Assembly (NCBI GenBank): GCA_937858235.1
Contig: CALLZZ010000298.1
Location: 1-22,715 of the forward strand
From: an uncultured Clostridia bacterium
GTDB lineage: Bacteria > Bacillota > Clostridia > Oscillospirales > Oscillospiraceae
DNA length: 22,715 bases
Direction: 5' to 3'
This document shows, in pieces, positions 22,669 to 22,715 of the stretch; positions within the stretch are counted from its first letter, which is position 1; each line of letters begins with the position of its first letter. The notes under the pieces were generated by a model. That model made no database searches. It worked only from the letters and a program-made list of their open reading frames with translations, and had not been told where the DNA came from. A program made the position numbers and the translations under genes.

Positions 22669-22715
22669 CCGCCATAATTTAGGCTATCTCACTGGTGACG
22701 CTCTGTCCCGTCGGG

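Noticed and set aside
1..22715. CRISPR arrays, tRNA or rRNA genes, insertion sequences, phage genes
   Set aside because: I saw no regularly spaced direct repeats, no tRNA TPsiC-like pattern with a cloverleaf, no transposase motif and no phage structural gene.

Overview
The window looks like a chromosomal piece of a spore-forming, gut-type Firmicute, most likely a Clostridia member near the Oscillospiraceae (Flavonifractor/Oscillibacter-like). I infer this from moderate GC content, strong AGGAGG ribosome binding sites, TTGACA/TATAAT promoters, a SpoIID gene, a DacF-type carboxypeptidase, a TPP riboswitch driving ThiT, and the pth-mfd-foldase order. No database search was possible, so the genus is a guess. 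Both ends look like contig edges: the left end starts with an 18-bp fold-back repeat next to a truncated dehydrogenase, and the right end cuts off the 5' part of pth.

Layout: (1) 1-3402: partial SDR dehydrogenase, convergent citrate synthase (minus, with a clean promoter), and divergent SpoIID. (2) 3403-8660: an accessory stretch in decay. It holds a frameshifted MATE transporter remnant, an intact alpha/beta hydrolase of AT-richer composition, about 800 bp without an intact gene, an intact permuted papain-like hydrolase gene, a broken MalT/LuxR-type regulator, and a GT2-GtrA glycosyltransferase gene interrupted by one in-frame amber codon and probably frameshifted near its end. (3) 8661-16149: housekeeping and envelope genes, all on the plus strand: a TrkH/KtrB-TrkA/KtrA potassium uptake operon, a YwaF-like membrane protein, a D-Ala-D-Ala carboxypeptidase, glucose-6-phosphate isomerase, a small P-loop protein of unknown role, and a TPP-riboswitch-controlled thiamine transporter subunit. 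(4) 16150-16698: a thiolase N-terminal remnant and non-coding DNA with two long inverted repeats. (5) 16699-22715, minus strand: a probable pth-mfd-foldase lipoprotein-HD hydrolase cluster, read right to left.

The modules are mostly independent transcription units separated by strong hairpin terminators. I see no convincing new multi-gene system. The points most worth a second look are the single-codon break in the GT2-GtrA gene, the 46-bp perfect palindrome at 5540-5585, the promoter-to-terminator segment before the YwaF gene, the thi-box/terminator sequence mimicry before thiT, the small P-loop protein, and the hairpin over the ribosome binding site of the HD gene.
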